A stretch of 64,000 nucleotides of DNA. It comes from Microlunatus kandeliicorticis. GTDB lineage: Bacteria > Actinomycetota > Actinomycetes > Propionibacteriales > Propionibacteriaceae. The DNA lies in NCBI RefSeq assembly GCF_014137855.1, contig NZ_JACGWT010000006.1, forward strand, positions 248,001-312,000. The letters run 5' to 3'. Positions within the stretch are counted from its first letter, which is position 1. Each line of letters starts with the position of its first letter. The translations under genes were made by a program, and so were the position numbers. Positions 28,155-37,465 of this stretch are shown piece after piece. The notes under the pieces were generated by a model that worked only from the letters and a program-made list of their open reading frames with translations, searched no databases and was not told the origin of the DNA.

Positions 28155-28978
28155 CCACCCCCGCCCCGCCGCCGGAGACCGAGGTCGATCTCGACCGGGC
28201 GCTCGAGGTCGCCCTCCGCGCGGCCGACCGAGCGATCGCGATCACCCGCGACACCCCGCTCGGGGAGATCCGCACCAAGCAGCACGAGGCCGACGTGGTC
28301 ACCGAGGTCGACACCGCCGTCGAGCGGGCGGTCCGTGAGCTGATCGCCGCCGAGCTGCCCGGGCACGGCGTGGTCGGCGAGGAGTACGGCACCGACCTCG
28401 CCGGGCGCGACGGCGGGCCGGACGGCACCGCCCCGACCTGGTACTGCGACCCCGTCGACGGGACCACCAACCTCACCGCGGGGCTCCCGTGGACCTCGTT
28501 CTCGCTCGCGCTGGCCGTCGGCCGCACCCCGCTGGTCGGGGTGGTCGCCGACCCGTGGCGGGGTGAGGTGCTGCACGCCGTGGCCGGCCGCGGCACCCGG
28601 GTCGACGGCACGGCGCCGGTGCTCGGCGCCGGACGCGACCGGCTGACCGGCGGCGTCGTGCTCACCGAGTGGGCGGCCGACCAGCCCTGGCCGGGGATGC
28701 TGCCGCTGCTCGCCGGGCTGGCCGAGCGCCGCTGCACCACCCGGGTGATGGGCTCCTCGACGCTGACGCTGGCCCAGGTGGCGGCCGGCCGGGCCACCGG
28801 TGCGGTGGTCGGCGCGTTCCACCCCGAGGACCACCTGGCTGCCACCCTGCTCGCCCGGGAGACCGGGCTGGCCGTGTGGGACGAGACCGGCAGCCCGAAC
28901 CCGTTCCCGGCCCGCGGCGGGATCATGGTCGCGCGGCCCGCGGTGGCGGCCGAGCTGTTCGCCCTCTGGCGCCCCTGA
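28151..28978 (+). CDS. Inositol monophosphatase family protein
   Basis: A 275-residue Mg2+-dependent phosphatase. Motifs: EADVVTEVD near residue 45, GEEYG, the metal-binding signature WYCDPVDGTTNLTAGLPWTSFS, and a C-terminal region FHPEDHLAATLLARETG in place of the common WD-x-AAG motif, with the Asp retained. Coupled to the phosphodiesterase by ATGA, with GGAG upstream. Together they could recycle phosphoinositol or other sugar phosphates; the specific substrate is not evident. Confidence 0.88.
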   Translation: MTTPAPPPETEVDLDRALEVALRAADRAIAITRDTPLGEIRTKQHEADVVTEVDTAVERAVRELIAAELPGHGVVGEEYGTDLAGRDGGPDGTAPTWYCDPVDGTTNLTAGLPWTSFSLALAVGRTPLVGVVADPWRGEVLHAVAGRGTRVDGTAPVLGAGRDRLTGGVVLTEWAADQPWPGMLPLLAGLAERRCTTRVMGSSTLTLAQVAAGRATGAVVGAFHPEDHLAATLLARETGLAVWDETGSPNPFPARGGIMVARPAVAAELFALWRP

Positions 28979-29059
28979 CCGGGCCGCTTACCCGCGAGGC
29001 GGGCTCGCGCCGCGGCAAACGGTTGGCGCCGGTCGGGTCGCTTCCGGTTGAGTGACCCC

Positions 29060-30394
29060 GTGAGCACCGACGACGTCCGCCCGACCACCGACCAGCCCAC
29101 CCCTCCCCAGACGGCCGCGCCGGAGCCCGCCCCGTCGGCCCCCACGATCACCACCCCGCCGCACCGCGGGACGCCCGCGATCGTCACGGTCGAGGGTCAC
29201 GACGAGACCTTCGCCCGCGCCTTTGCCCGCGGCTTCCACGAGACGTTCCGCCCCGAGGAGTTCGCGCTCGAGAGCAAGCTGGTCGAGGGCGGCCGGATGT
29301 TCGGCCACCAGGTCGACGGCCGCTGGGTCTCCACCTGCGGGGACTTCGCCCGCACCATGACCACGCCGGGCGGCCAGGTCGACGTCGCCGCGGTCACCGT
29401 GGTCACCGTCGCGCCGGGCTATCGCCGTCGTGGTCTGCTCCGCGAGCTGATGCACCACCAGCTGACCCAGGTCCGTGCGACCGGCACCCAGCCGCTCGCC
29501 CTGCTCTGGGCGTCGGAGTCGTTGATCTACGGCCGGTTCGGCTACGGCCGCACCACGGCGAAGCTCCGGCTGAGCGGTCCCACCCGCGCGACCGCCTTCC
29601 TGCCCGAGGTGGCCCCGAGCGGCGGTTCGGTCGACGAGGTCGGCCGCGAGCAGTTCGCGGCCGCCGCCTACCCGCTCCGCGAGGCCTGGCTGCCCGACCG
29701 CCCCGGTCACCTGAACCGGACCGAGGCCTGGTGGGACTTCTACCTGTTCGACGCCGAGCACCGGCGCAACGGCGCCGAGGAGCTGCGCTACGCGCTGCAC
29801 TTCGCCGAGGACGGGACCGTCGACGGCTGGGCGACCTTCCGCACCAAGTACGGCGACACCGTCGTCCCCGACGGCGGCGACGTGATCGTCACCGGGATCG
29901 ACGCCGCCGACCCGCGGGTCTACGCCGCGCTGTGGCGCTGGCTGCTGGACCTCGACCTGATGCGCGGGTTCCGGTTCGGGCACGCCGCGACCGACGAGCC
30001 GCTGCGGCAGCTGGTCGCCGACCAGCGCGCGATCAAGACCGAGCTCCAGGACGCGACCTACGCCCGGATCGTCGACGTGCCGGCCGCCCTCGGCGCCCGC
30101 CGCTACACCAGCGCGGTCGGGATGACGGTCGAGCTGACCGACACCTTCCTGCCCGACCTGGCCGGCCGCTACCGGCTCGAGCTCGGACCGGACGGCGCCG
30201 AGGTGACCCGGACCGACGCGGCCGCCGACCTGACCCTCGACGTCCGGCACCTCGGCGCGATCTACCTGGGCGGCACCGCGCTGACCGACCTGCACCGGGC
30301 CGGACTGGTCGGCGAGCACAGCCCCGGTGCCGTGCTCGCGCTGTCCGCGGCGTTCGCCAGCCCGCGGGCGCCGTTCTGTCCTGACTTCTTCTGA
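29060..30394 (+). CDS. Eis-like GNAT acetyltransferase with SCP2-like C-terminus
   Basis: About 444 residues with Eis-family architecture: two GNAT-like folds and a sterol-carrier-like C-terminal domain. The acetyl-CoA loop is visible in VVTVAPGYRRRGLLRELMHHQL (RRRGLL). WASESLIYGRFGYG is typical of this family. Eis proteins acetylate aminoglycosides or protein lysines; the substrate here is unknown. The start is uncertain: GTG 29060, or TTG 29048 four codons upstream; neither has a clear RBS. The ending PDFF-stop lies in a 15-bp repeat whose other units would read PDFLW. Confidence 0.85.
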   Translation: MSTDDVRPTTDQPTPPQTAAPEPAPSAPTITTPPHRGTPAIVTVEGHDETFARAFARGFHETFRPEEFALESKLVEGGRMFGHQVDGRWVSTCGDFARTMTTPGGQVDVAAVTVVTVAPGYRRRGLLRELMHHQLTQVRATGTQPLALLWASESLIYGRFGYGRTTAKLRLSGPTRATAFLPEVAPSGGSVDEVGREQFAAAAYPLREAWLPDRPGHLNRTEAWWDFYLFDAEHRRNGAEELRYALHFAEDGTVDGWATFRTKYGDTVVPDGGDVIVTGIDAADPRVYAALWRWLLDLDLMRGFRFGHAATDEPLRQLVADQRAIKTELQDATYARIVDVPAALGARRYTSAVGMTVELTDTFLPDLAGRYRLELGPDGAEVTRTDAAADLTLDVRHLGAIYLGGTALTDLHRAGLVGEHSPGAVLALSAAFASPRAPFCPDFF

Positions 30395-30439
30395 CCGGAC
30401 TTCCTCTGGCCGGACTTCCTCTGGCCGGACTTCCTCCGG
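30380..30439 (+). repeat. 15-bp tandem repeat across the stop of the Eis-like gene
   Basis: Four units: CCTGACTTCTTCTGA (30380-30394), two copies of CCGGACTTCCTCTGG (30395-30424), and CCGGACTTCCTCCGG (30425-30439). The first unit carries the gene's TGA where the others have TGG or CGG. In frame the units read PDFF-stop, PDFLW, PDFLW, PDFLR. Confidence 0.9.
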
Positions 30440-30513
30440 CCGGGCCGCTCCAGGTCGGAGGGGCCCGCTAGCCTGAGTCGTCCAGCACACGACCCACCGC
30501 AGGAAGGTTGCCC

Positions 30514-31311
30514 ATGCCCGCACCGGAGATCTCGGTCCAGCTCTACTCGGTCCACGAGGCGCTCGACGCCGACCTCGACGGCACCCTCGGCAAGCTCGCC
30601 GACATCGGCCTGACCAAGGTCGAGGCGTTCGACTTCGTCCGTCGGGTGCCCGAGCTCAAGGCCTCGTTCGAGAAGTACGGGCTGAGCTCGCCCACCGGGC
30701 ACGCGATCCTGGTCGAGGACGCCGGTGTCGAGACCCCGGACGGGCTGCTCTCGGTGCCGCCGGCCGAGGAGACCTTCAAGGCCGCGGCCGAGCTCGGCGT
30801 CGGCGTGGTGATCGACCCGTTCGTCCCGCCCGCCAAGTGGCAGACCCGCGAGCAGGTCGAGGCCACCGCGAGCAAGCTCAACAGCCGGGCCAAGGAGGCC
30901 GCCGAGCACGGCCTCAAGGTCGGCTACCACAACCATGATCACGAGTTCCGCTCGGTGATCGACGGGCGTCCGGCCTACGACCTGTTCGTCGAGCTGCTCG
31001 ACCCCGAGGTCGCTCTCGAGGTCGACCTCTACTGGGCGACCGCCGGCGGGGTGGACCCGGCCGAGCTGCTCGGCCGGCTCGGCGACCGGGTGGTCGCGGT
31101 CCACATGAAGGACGGCCCGATGCGCGAGGGCATCACCGCCGCCCAGCTGCCCGACGACCAGTGCCCGGCCGGTCAGGGCGACGTGCCGCTGCTGCCCGCC
31201 GTCAGCGCCGGCAGCGGGGTCGAGTACGCCGTCATCGAGTACGACCACTACGCCGGCGACATCTTCGACGGCATCGCCCAGAGCTACCGGTACCTCTCCG
31301 AGCAGCTCTGA
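30514..31311 (+). CDS. Sugar phosphate isomerase/epimerase (xylose-isomerase-like TIM barrel)
   Basis: A 265-residue TIM-barrel protein. Segments typical of this superfamily: ISVQLYSVHEAL at the N-terminus, GLKVGYHNHDHEF, ALEVDLYWATAGGVDP and VVAVHMKDGP, which supply Glu, His and Asp metal ligands. ATG 30514 follows AGGAAGG by 6 nt. A terminator hairpin follows the gene. Likely acts on a keto-sugar or inositol derivative; the inositol-phosphatase-like gene two genes upstream is suggestive only. Confidence 0.87.
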   Translation: MPAPEISVQLYSVHEALDADLDGTLGKLADIGLTKVEAFDFVRRVPELKASFEKYGLSSPTGHAILVEDAGVETPDGLLSVPPAEETFKAAAELGVGVVIDPFVPPAKWQTREQVEATASKLNSRAKEAAEHGLKVGYHNHDHEFRSVIDGRPAYDLFVELLDPEVALEVDLYWATAGGVDPAELLGRLGDRVVAVHMKDGPMREGITAAQLPDDQCPAGQGDVPLLPAVSAGSGVEYAVIEYDHYAGDIFDGIAQSYRYLSEQL

Positions 31312-31362
31312 CCCCTCGACGGCGTTCCCCGGGTCGCCCGGAGCGAGCCCGCCGCGATCAGC

Positions 31363-31398
31363 ACACCGCCCCCGGACCGCAGGATCCGGGGGCGGTGT
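31363..31398. terminator. Strong bidirectional hairpin between convergent genes
   Basis: A perfect 14-bp stem: ACACCGCCCCCGGA (31363-31376), an 8-nt loop, and TCCGGGGGCGGTGT (31385-31398). It lies between the stops of the isomerase (31311, plus) and the aldo/keto reductase (31446, minus). There is no long T tract, as is usual for high-GC actinobacterial terminators. Confidence 0.85.
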
Positions 31399-31445
31399 CG
31401 TTCTCGTCGGGTCGCGGGCAGCGCGGCCCGCGGCGGCGCGGGGGC

Positions 31446-32423
31446 TCAGCGGCGCAGGCTCTCCACCCGCTCGACCACCGTGTCGCGGGCGGTCCGGAGC
31501 CCCGACAGCGGCCGGAAGGCGCGGGCCGCCGCGGTCAGCTCGGCCACCTCGGCGGCGTCGAGCCGCAGGTCGGCGGCGGCGACGTTGAACTCGAGCTGCT
31601 CGACGCTCGAGGCGCCCGGGATGACCACCACCCGCGGCTGCGCGAGCAGCCAGGCCAGCGCGACCTGGGCCGGTGCGGCGTCGTGATCACGGGCGATCCG
31701 GCGCAGCAGGTCGAGCAGCGGGCCGATCCGGCGCAGGTTCTCGGTGCCGAACAGCGGGTTCGACGCGCGCACCCCGCCGGGCTTGTGGTCGGGTCCGTAC
31801 CGGCCACCGAGCAGACCCTGGGCCAGCGGGCTCCAGGCCATGATCATCCGCTGCTCGGCCGCGGCGAACGGCACCAGCGTGTCGAGGGGCTCGGGCCGGG
31901 CCAGCGAGAACTGCACCTGGTTGCTGACCACCGCGCGGCCGAGGGCGGCGTCGGCGGCCTTCCAGCGGTCGAGCGGGTAGTTGGAGACGCCGACCGCGCC
32001 GATCCGGTGCCGGTCGAGCAGCCGCCGCATCCCGGGCATGATCACCGTGTCCGGGACCAGCGGGTTGGGCCAGTGCACCTGGTACAGGTCGATCCGGTCG
32101 ACACCGAGCCGGCGCCCGCTGCCCGCCGCGCGCCGCTGGACCACCGGCGGGAACGGTGCCACCGGGAACAGCTTGCTGGCGATCACCGCCCGTCCGCGGT
32201 CGGCCCCGAGCGCCTCGCCGAGGATCCTCTCGCTGCGGCCGACCCCGTACACCTCGGCGGTGTCGAACAGCGTCACCCCGAGCTCGAGCGCCCGCCGGAC
32301 GATGTCGCGGGCCGCGCCGTCGGCGTACGCGTCGCCGTAGCCCCACTCCCGCGACCCGAACTGCCAGCACCCCAACCCGACCCGGCTGACCGGGGCGAGA
32401 CCGTCCACCTCGAGGAAGTCCAT
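31446..32423 (-). CDS. Aldo/keto reductase
   Basis: A 325-residue NADPH-dependent carbonyl reductase. Motifs: LGCWQFGSREWGYG, LFDTAEVYGVGRSERILG (catalytic Asp and Tyr), VIASKLFP (catalytic Lys), IDLYQVHWPNP (His) and IPGASSVEQLEFNVAA (cofactor 2'-phosphate site). ATG 32423 gives a standard family length. It is downstream of the LacI gene on the same strand with a 50-nt gap, so it may share its transcript. Substrate unknown. Confidence 0.9.
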   Translation of the reverse strand: MDFLEVDGLAPVSRVGLGCWQFGSREWGYGDAYADGAARDIVRRALELGVTLFDTAEVYGVGRSERILGEALGADRGRAVIASKLFPVAPFPPVVQRRAAGSGRRLGVDRIDLYQVHWPNPLVPDTVIMPGMRRLLDRHRIGAVGVSNYPLDRWKAADAALGRAVVSNQVQFSLARPEPLDTLVPFAAAEQRMIMAWSPLAQGLLGGRYGPDHKPGGVRASNPLFGTENLRRIGPLLDLLRRIARDHDAAPAQVALAWLLAQPRVVVIPGASSVEQLEFNVAAADLRLDAAEVAELTAAARAFRPLSGLRTARDTVVERVESLRR

Positions 32424-32473
32424 GCCGGCAGTCTTCCCGCCCGGCCCAAGCCGCAGCCGCGGAGAATCCAAGA

Positions 32474-33463
32474 TCAGGCCGAGGCGCGGACGACGACGTC
32501 GACCAGGTCGGCGTCCTCGTCGGCCGGGGGCTCGGTGCCCTCCAGGTCGGCCATCAGCCCGGCCACCACCCGCTGGGCGATCCAGCTCGTGTCGTTGACC
32601 ACCGTGGTCAGCGGCGGGTCGGTGAGCGCGGCCAGCGGGATGTCGTCGACGCCGATCACCGCGACGTCGTCGGGGACGGCCAGCCCGGCTCGCCGCAGCG
32701 CCGCCAGCAGCACGATCGCCTGCTCGTCGTTGTAGGCGCAGACGCCGTCGACGCCGGCCTCGCGCCAGGCCGTGACCGCGCCGGCGGCTTGGTCGGCGTC
32801 GAGCCCGACCGTGCAGACCAGGGGCTGGGCCAGCCCGAGGTCGGCGCAGCCCTGCCGGGCGCCGAGCAGCCGCGGACGGGAGAACACGTCCACCCGCGGG
32901 TCGGCGGGCAGCGCGTAGCCGATCCGCCGACGTCCGGTGGTGGCCAGGTGCTCGACCTGGACCCAGCCGCAGCGGACGTCCGAGCCGCCCTCGCGCCGCG
33001 AGGTCCCGACCGCCCGGAGCGGGTGGCTGACCAGCAGCCCGGCGGCGCGGAGCTCCTCGGCGTCGCCCGCGTCGAGCTCGTCGAGCACCAGCACCGCCGC
33101 CGGCGTGATGGCCTTCCACAGCTCGCGGAGCGGACGGCCGTGGGCCGGACGCTGGTGGGTGACGAAGGTCAGCCCGCGGGCCTCGAGCCCGCTCGACAGC
33201 TCGGTCAGCAGCCCCGACACCGCCGGGCCCATCGGCCAGTCCGGCAGCAGACCGAGCACGAGGTCGGAGCGTCCGGTGCGCAGCGAGCGGGCCGCGGCCG
33301 ACGGGCGGTAGCCGAGCCGTTCGGCGGCCTCGATCACCCGCCGCCGGGTCTGTTCGGGGATGGTCTGGTGCGGGACGTCGTTGAGCACGTACCCGACGGT
33401 GGCGCGCGACAGGCCGGCCTCTCGGGCGACGTCTGCGCTCGTGGGTCGCCGGCTGCGGTTCAC
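32474..33463 (-). CDS. LacI-family transcriptional regulator
   Basis: A 329-residue repressor. N-terminal HTH: TSADVAREAGLSRATVGYVLND, then the hinge region RSLRTGRSDLVLGL. The periplasmic-binding-protein-like effector domain includes VDGVCAYNDEQAIVLLAALRRAGLAVPDDVAVIGVDDIPLA. Divergent from the sugar transporter/GH3 operon, with a palindrome between them, so that operon is its likely target. A -10-like TAGGGT (33471-33476, minus strand) seven bases before GTG 33463 suggests a leaderless message. Confidence 0.92.
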   Translation of the reverse strand: MNRSRRPTSADVAREAGLSRATVGYVLNDVPHQTIPEQTRRRVIEAAERLGYRPSAAARSLRTGRSDLVLGLLPDWPMGPAVSGLLTELSSGLEARGLTFVTHQRPAHGRPLRELWKAITPAAVLVLDELDAGDAEELRAAGLLVSHPLRAVGTSRREGGSDVRCGWVQVEHLATTGRRRIGYALPADPRVDVFSRPRLLGARQGCADLGLAQPLVCTVGLDADQAAGAVTAWREAGVDGVCAYNDEQAIVLLAALRRAGLAVPDDVAVIGVDDIPLAALTDPPLTTVVNDTSWIAQRVVAGLMADLEGTEPPADEDADLVDVVVRASA

Positions 33464-33532
33464 GCCGCTCACCCTAGGGGCGGACCGTAGGGATGCCGCG
33501 GTGTGATCCTCACGACACTCACGGCTCGCTGA

Positions 33533-33592
33533 TTGCTGGACCCGGGTCACCTGCCCTACCTTACTTGCACGAGCCACTTGCACGTGTAAGTG
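33533..33592 (+). promoter_or_regulatory. Promoter and LacI-type operator of the transporter/GH3 operon
   Basis: A promoter TTGCTG (33533-33538), 18-nt spacer, TACCTT (33557-33562) is followed by CACTTGCACGTGTAAGTG (33575-33592). This is an imperfect palindrome (8 of 9 base pairs) with a central CG, the standard LacI-family operator form. An ACTTGCACG half also occurs at 33563-33571. The operator would cover the region just after the transcription start. Confidence 0.7.
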
Positions 33593-33629
33593 CTTGCGAA
33601 TCAGCACCAGCACCTCGACGAGGAGAAGC

Positions 33630-34994
33630 ATGACCACCACCCCGACCGCGCCGGAGATCCCGACGGATCCCGCCACCGGCCCCTCCGCGGGCCTCGCCGC
33701 CCTCGAGCTCGACGCCGACCGCGCCGCGCGCGAGCACGGCGGCGTCGACCCGGTCACCGGGATCGCGCTGCCCACCGAGAAGGCCGGTTGGAAGCTGGTC
33801 GTCCCGTTCGCGATCGCCCAGTTCACCCTCTTCATCGCGCTGCTGGGGCCGGTCATGGTCAGCATGGCGATCAAGGTGCAGTCGCTGGTGGGAGCCGAGA
33901 ACGCCACCACCGCCCAGGGTGTGGTGCTCGGCGTCGGGGCGATCGCGGCACTGGTCGCCAACCCGATCGCCGGCCGGCTCTCGGACCGGACCCGCGGCCG
34001 CTTCGGTCGTCGCCGCCCCTGGATGATCGGCGGCGCGGTCGGCCTGGCCCTCTGCCTGCTGGCCATCGCGCTCGCCCCGAGCGTCCCGGTGCTGATCGTC
34101 GCCTGGTTCTGCGCGCAGCTGTCGGCCAACGCCGCCTTCGCCGCCTACCTGGCCACGGTGGCCGACCAGATCCCGCCGAAGCAGACCGCGACCATCACCG
34201 CACTCGGTGGCGTGATGCAGAACGTCGGCGTCCTCGGTGCGCTCTTCCTGGCCCAGCTGCTGACCACCAACATGATCGCCCTGTTCATGGTGCCCGGCGT
34301 GATCGGCGTGATCGGCATGGTCTTCTACGCGCTGGTGCTTCCCGACGCCGAGCTCAAGCGGCGGCCGCCGAGCGAGGGCTGGCGTGCGTTCCTCTCCACC
34401 TTCTGGATCAACCCGCTGAAGCACCGCGACTTCGGGCTGGCCTGGATCTCCCGCTTCCTGCTGATCCTCGGCACCTTCATGTTCACCACCTTCCGGTTCA
34501 ACTGGATGGTCACCGAGATCAAGATGGACAGCGCGACCGCCGTCTCGACGATCCTCGTCGGCACCCTGATCTACACTGGCGTGCTGGTGGTCTGCGGGCA
34601 GATCGCCGGCGTGGTCTCCGACAAGCTCGGCCGTCGCAAGTTCGGCGTCTTCCTCTCCGTCGCGCTCACCGCGGTCGGCCTGCTCGCCCTGACCCAGGTG
34701 ACCACGGTCGGCCACTTCTACCTGGTCGAGGCCGTCCTCGGCGCGGCGTACGGCATATACATGGGTGTCGACCTGGCCCTGGTGCTCGCCGTGCTGCCCA
34801 ACCAGAAGGACGCCGCCAAGGACCTCGGCGTGTTCAACATCGCCAACGCCGCCCCGCAGTCGCTCGCCCCGTTCCTTGGTGCCGCACTGCTCGCCCTCGG
34901 CGCCGGCAACAACTTCGACGCCCTCTACGTGGTCGCAGCGATCGTGACCTTCGTCGGCGCCCTGGCCATCATCCCCGTCAAGAAGGTGAAGTGA
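33630..34994 (+). CDS. MFS sugar transporter (GPH/SUT-like)
   Basis: A 454-residue transporter with about 12 TM helices. LSDRTRGRFGRRRPWMIGGA after TM2 is typical of the glycoside-pentoside-hexuronide and sucrose-type transporters; a second VSDKLGRRKFGVF lies in the second half. The N-terminal 60 residues are hydrophilic. ATG 33630 has AGGAG 4 nt upstream. It is 2 nt from the beta-glucosidase start, so it probably imports the glucoside that the enzyme cleaves. Confidence 0.88.
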   Translation: MTTTPTAPEIPTDPATGPSAGLAALELDADRAAREHGGVDPVTGIALPTEKAGWKLVVPFAIAQFTLFIALLGPVMVSMAIKVQSLVGAENATTAQGVVLGVGAIAALVANPIAGRLSDRTRGRFGRRRPWMIGGAVGLALCLLAIALAPSVPVLIVAWFCAQLSANAAFAAYLATVADQIPPKQTATITALGGVMQNVGVLGALFLAQLLTTNMIALFMVPGVIGVIGMVFYALVLPDAELKRRPPSEGWRAFLSTFWINPLKHRDFGLAWISRFLLILGTFMFTTFRFNWMVTEIKMDSATAVSTILVGTLIYTGVLVVCGQIAGVVSDKLGRRKFGVFLSVALTAVGLLALTQVTTVGHFYLVEAVLGAAYGIYMGVDLALVLAVLPNQKDAAKDLGVFNIANAAPQSLAPFLGAALLALGAGNNFDALYVVAAIVTFVGALAIIPVKKVK

Positions 34995-34996
34995 GC

Positions 34997-37462
34997 ATGA
35001 CCACGACCGTCTCCCGCAGCACCGAGAGCGCCACCAGCAGGTACGACGCCCTGCTCGACCGGCTCGATCTGGAGGCCAAGGTCGCCCTGCTCACCGGCGC
35101 CGCCGTCTTCACCATGGCCGGCAACGTGGACATCGGGCTGGCACCGATGAACCTGTCCGACGGCCCCACCGGGGTCCGCGGGCTCAAGTTCTCCGGCGGC
35201 CGCGAGGTCACCCTGTTCCCCAACGCCACCCTGCTGTCGGCGTCCTGGAGCACCGAGACCGCCCGCGAGGTGGGCCGGCTGCTCGCCGAGGAGGCGATGG
35301 TCCAGGACGTCTCGGTGGTGCTCGGCCCGACGATCAACCTGCACCGGTCGGTGCTCGGTGGCCGGCTGTTCGAGGCCTACTCCGAGGACCCGCTGCTCAC
35401 CGGGCGGCTGGCCGCCGCTTACGTCGAGGGGCTGCAGGCCTCCGGCGTCGGCGCCTGCCTCAAGCACCTGGTGGCCAACGAGTCGGAGACCGACCGCAAC
35501 AGCGTCGACTCGGTGGTCGACGAGGCCACCCTGCGCGAGCTCTACCTGCTGCCGTTCGAGATCGCGATCGCCGAGAGCGACCCGTGGTCGCTGATGGCCG
35601 CCTACAACGACGTCAACGGCCAGGCCGCCACCGAGCAGGTCCACGTCAACAACGAGATCGTCAAGGGTGAGTGGGGCTACGACGGGCTGATCATGTCCGA
35701 CTGGTTCGCCACCAAGACCACCGCGGCCTCGGCCAACGGCGGTCTCGACCTGGTGATGCCCGGCCCGCACGGCCCGTGGGGCGAGGCGCTGGTCGCCGCC
35801 GTCCGCGCCGGTGAGGTCGCGGAGTCGGTGATCGACGACCACGTGGTCCGGGTCCTCCGGCTGGCCGATCGGGTCGGCAAGCTCGGCGAGCCGCGCGCGC
35901 TGCCCACCGACCTGCCCACCCCGGACTCCCCCGTCCGCCGGGAGCAGCTGACCCGGCTCGCCGCGGCCGGGATGACCGTGCTGACCAACGACGGCACGCT
36001 CCCGTTCGCCGCCGGCCCCGAGGCGCCGAGCGTCGCGCTGATCGGCCGGCTCGGCCTGCAGACCACCCTGATGGGTGGCGGCTCGGCGCAGGTCAACCCG
36101 CCCTACCAGGTCTCGATCGCCGAGGGGCTCGGTGCCGTCCTCGGCGACCGGCTGACCGTGACCGACGGCGTCGAGGTGCGGTCGCGCCCGACGCCGGCCG
36201 GCGCCGACGTGCTCCGGCACCCCGAGACCGGCGAGCCGGGCGTCCAGGTCGAGGTGCTGGCCGCCGACGGCCGGGTGCTCGACGTCCGCGCCGCGAGCAG
36301 CGCGAGCGGGATGGTCGGGTTCGACGACGACTACGACGTGCCGGCGACGGGCGTCCGGTTCATCGCCCGCAGCGCGCTCGGCGGTGAGGTCGAGCTCGGC
36401 GGCACGGGCGCCGGCGTCTGGACGCTCGCCGCCGGCGACCAGCAGCACGCCTTCACCCTGACCAGTGCGGGCGGCATCGGTGCGGTGATGCTCGCCCCGC
36501 CGGCCGAGCTGCGCCGGACGATGCTGCACGAGGGTGACCTGATCGAGGCCACCGTGCGGCTCGAGACCGCCGACGGGGACAACCCGTTGGCCGGGGTCGG
36601 GCTGTTCAGCCTGGTGCTGCGACCGGTGCCCACGCCGCTCGAGCAGGTGCTCGGCCGGGCCGCCGCGGCCGCCCGCGCCGCCGACGTGGCGGTCGTCGTG
36701 GTCGGGCTGACCGAAGAGCAGGAGACCGAGGCCGTCGACAAGGCGACCATCGCGCTGCCCGGCGACCAGGACGCGCTGGTGCACGCCGTGGCCGCGGCGG
36801 CCCGCGAGGCCGGACGCCGGTCGGTGGTGCTGGTCAACGCAGCCACCCCGGTGCTGATGCCCTGGCGCGACGAGGTGGACGCGATCGTCTGGATCGGGCT
36901 GCCCGGTCAGGAGGGTGGCCACGCCGTCGCCGCCGCGCTGACCGGGGCGATCGAGCCCGCCGGCCGGCTGGTCACCACCTTCCCGGCGGCCGACGGTGCC
37001 GCCCCAGCCTGGGAGGTCGTGCCGACCGACGGTGCGCTCGCCTACGCCGAGGGCACCGCGATCGGCTATCGCGGCCACTTCTCCGGGACCGTCGACGGCC
37101 CGGTCGCGGCGCCGGCGTTCTGGCTCGGCCACGGGCTCGGCTACGCCGACTGGTCCTACGACGCGGTCGCCGGCGACACGTCCGCGGTGCGGGTGCGGGT
37201 CACCAACACCGGCAGCCGGGACAGCCGCGAGGTGGTCCAGGTCTACTACGCCCCGGCCGAGCCGGGCCAGCCCGTCCGGCTGGTCGGCTGGACCGCGGTC
37301 GAGGTCGCGGCCGGCGCCTCCGCCGAGGTCGAGGTCGTCCCGGACGCCCGGCTGTGGCGCCGCTGGGACACCGCGGCCGACGCCTGGGGCGAGCCGCTGA
37401 CCGACGGCGAGCTGCTGGTCGCCCGCGGCCTCGGCGACGTCCGGGCCCGGCTGGCGGTCTGA
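34997..37462 (+). CDS. Glycoside hydrolase family 3 beta-glucosidase with PA14-like insert
   Basis: An 821-residue intracellular GH3 enzyme (no signal peptide). Order: GH3 N-terminal barrel (MNLSDGPTGVRG; GACLKHLVANESETDRNSV with the KH motif; nucleophile Asp in GLIMSDWFA, about residue 235), first part of the C-terminal sandwich (LIGRLG, MGGGSAQVNPPYQ), a PA14-like insert (about 400-550), the rest of the sandwich (ADVAVVVVGLTEEQETEAVD, PGDQDALV), and a fibronectin III-like domain. The architecture matches PA14-containing beta-glucosidases. Coupled to the transporter and probably LacI-controlled. Confidence 0.93.
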   Translation: MTTTVSRSTESATSRYDALLDRLDLEAKVALLTGAAVFTMAGNVDIGLAPMNLSDGPTGVRGLKFSGGREVTLFPNATLLSASWSTETAREVGRLLAEEAMVQDVSVVLGPTINLHRSVLGGRLFEAYSEDPLLTGRLAAAYVEGLQASGVGACLKHLVANESETDRNSVDSVVDEATLRELYLLPFEIAIAESDPWSLMAAYNDVNGQAATEQVHVNNEIVKGEWGYDGLIMSDWFATKTTAASANGGLDLVMPGPHGPWGEALVAAVRAGEVAESVIDDHVVRVLRLADRVGKLGEPRALPTDLPTPDSPVRREQLTRLAAAGMTVLTNDGTLPFAAGPEAPSVALIGRLGLQTTLMGGGSAQVNPPYQVSIAEGLGAVLGDRLTVTDGVEVRSRPTPAGADVLRHPETGEPGVQVEVLAADGRVLDVRAASSASGMVGFDDDYDVPATGVRFIARSALGGEVELGGTGAGVWTLAAGDQQHAFTLTSAGGIGAVMLAPPAELRRTMLHEGDLIEATVRLETADGDNPLAGVGLFSLVLRPVPTPLEQVLGRAAAAARAADVAVVVVGLTEEQETEAVDKATIALPGDQDALVHAVAAAAREAGRRSVVLVNAATPVLMPWRDEVDAIVWIGLPGQEGGHAVAAALTGAIEPAGRLVTTFPAADGAAPAWEVVPTDGALAYAEGTAIGYRGHFSGTVDGPVAAPAFWLGHGLGYADWSYDAVAGDTSAVRVRVTNTGSRDSREVVQVYYAPAEPGQPVRLVGWTAVEVAAGASAEVEVVPDARLWRRWDTAADAWGEPLTDGELLVARGLGDVRARLAV

Positions 37463-37465
37463 CCC

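Noticed and set aside
30262-31248. Minus-strand frame with RKSGQ repeats opposite the sugar isomerase
   Set aside because: The repeats are the antisense reading of the 15-bp array; the remainder is antisense to the isomerase.
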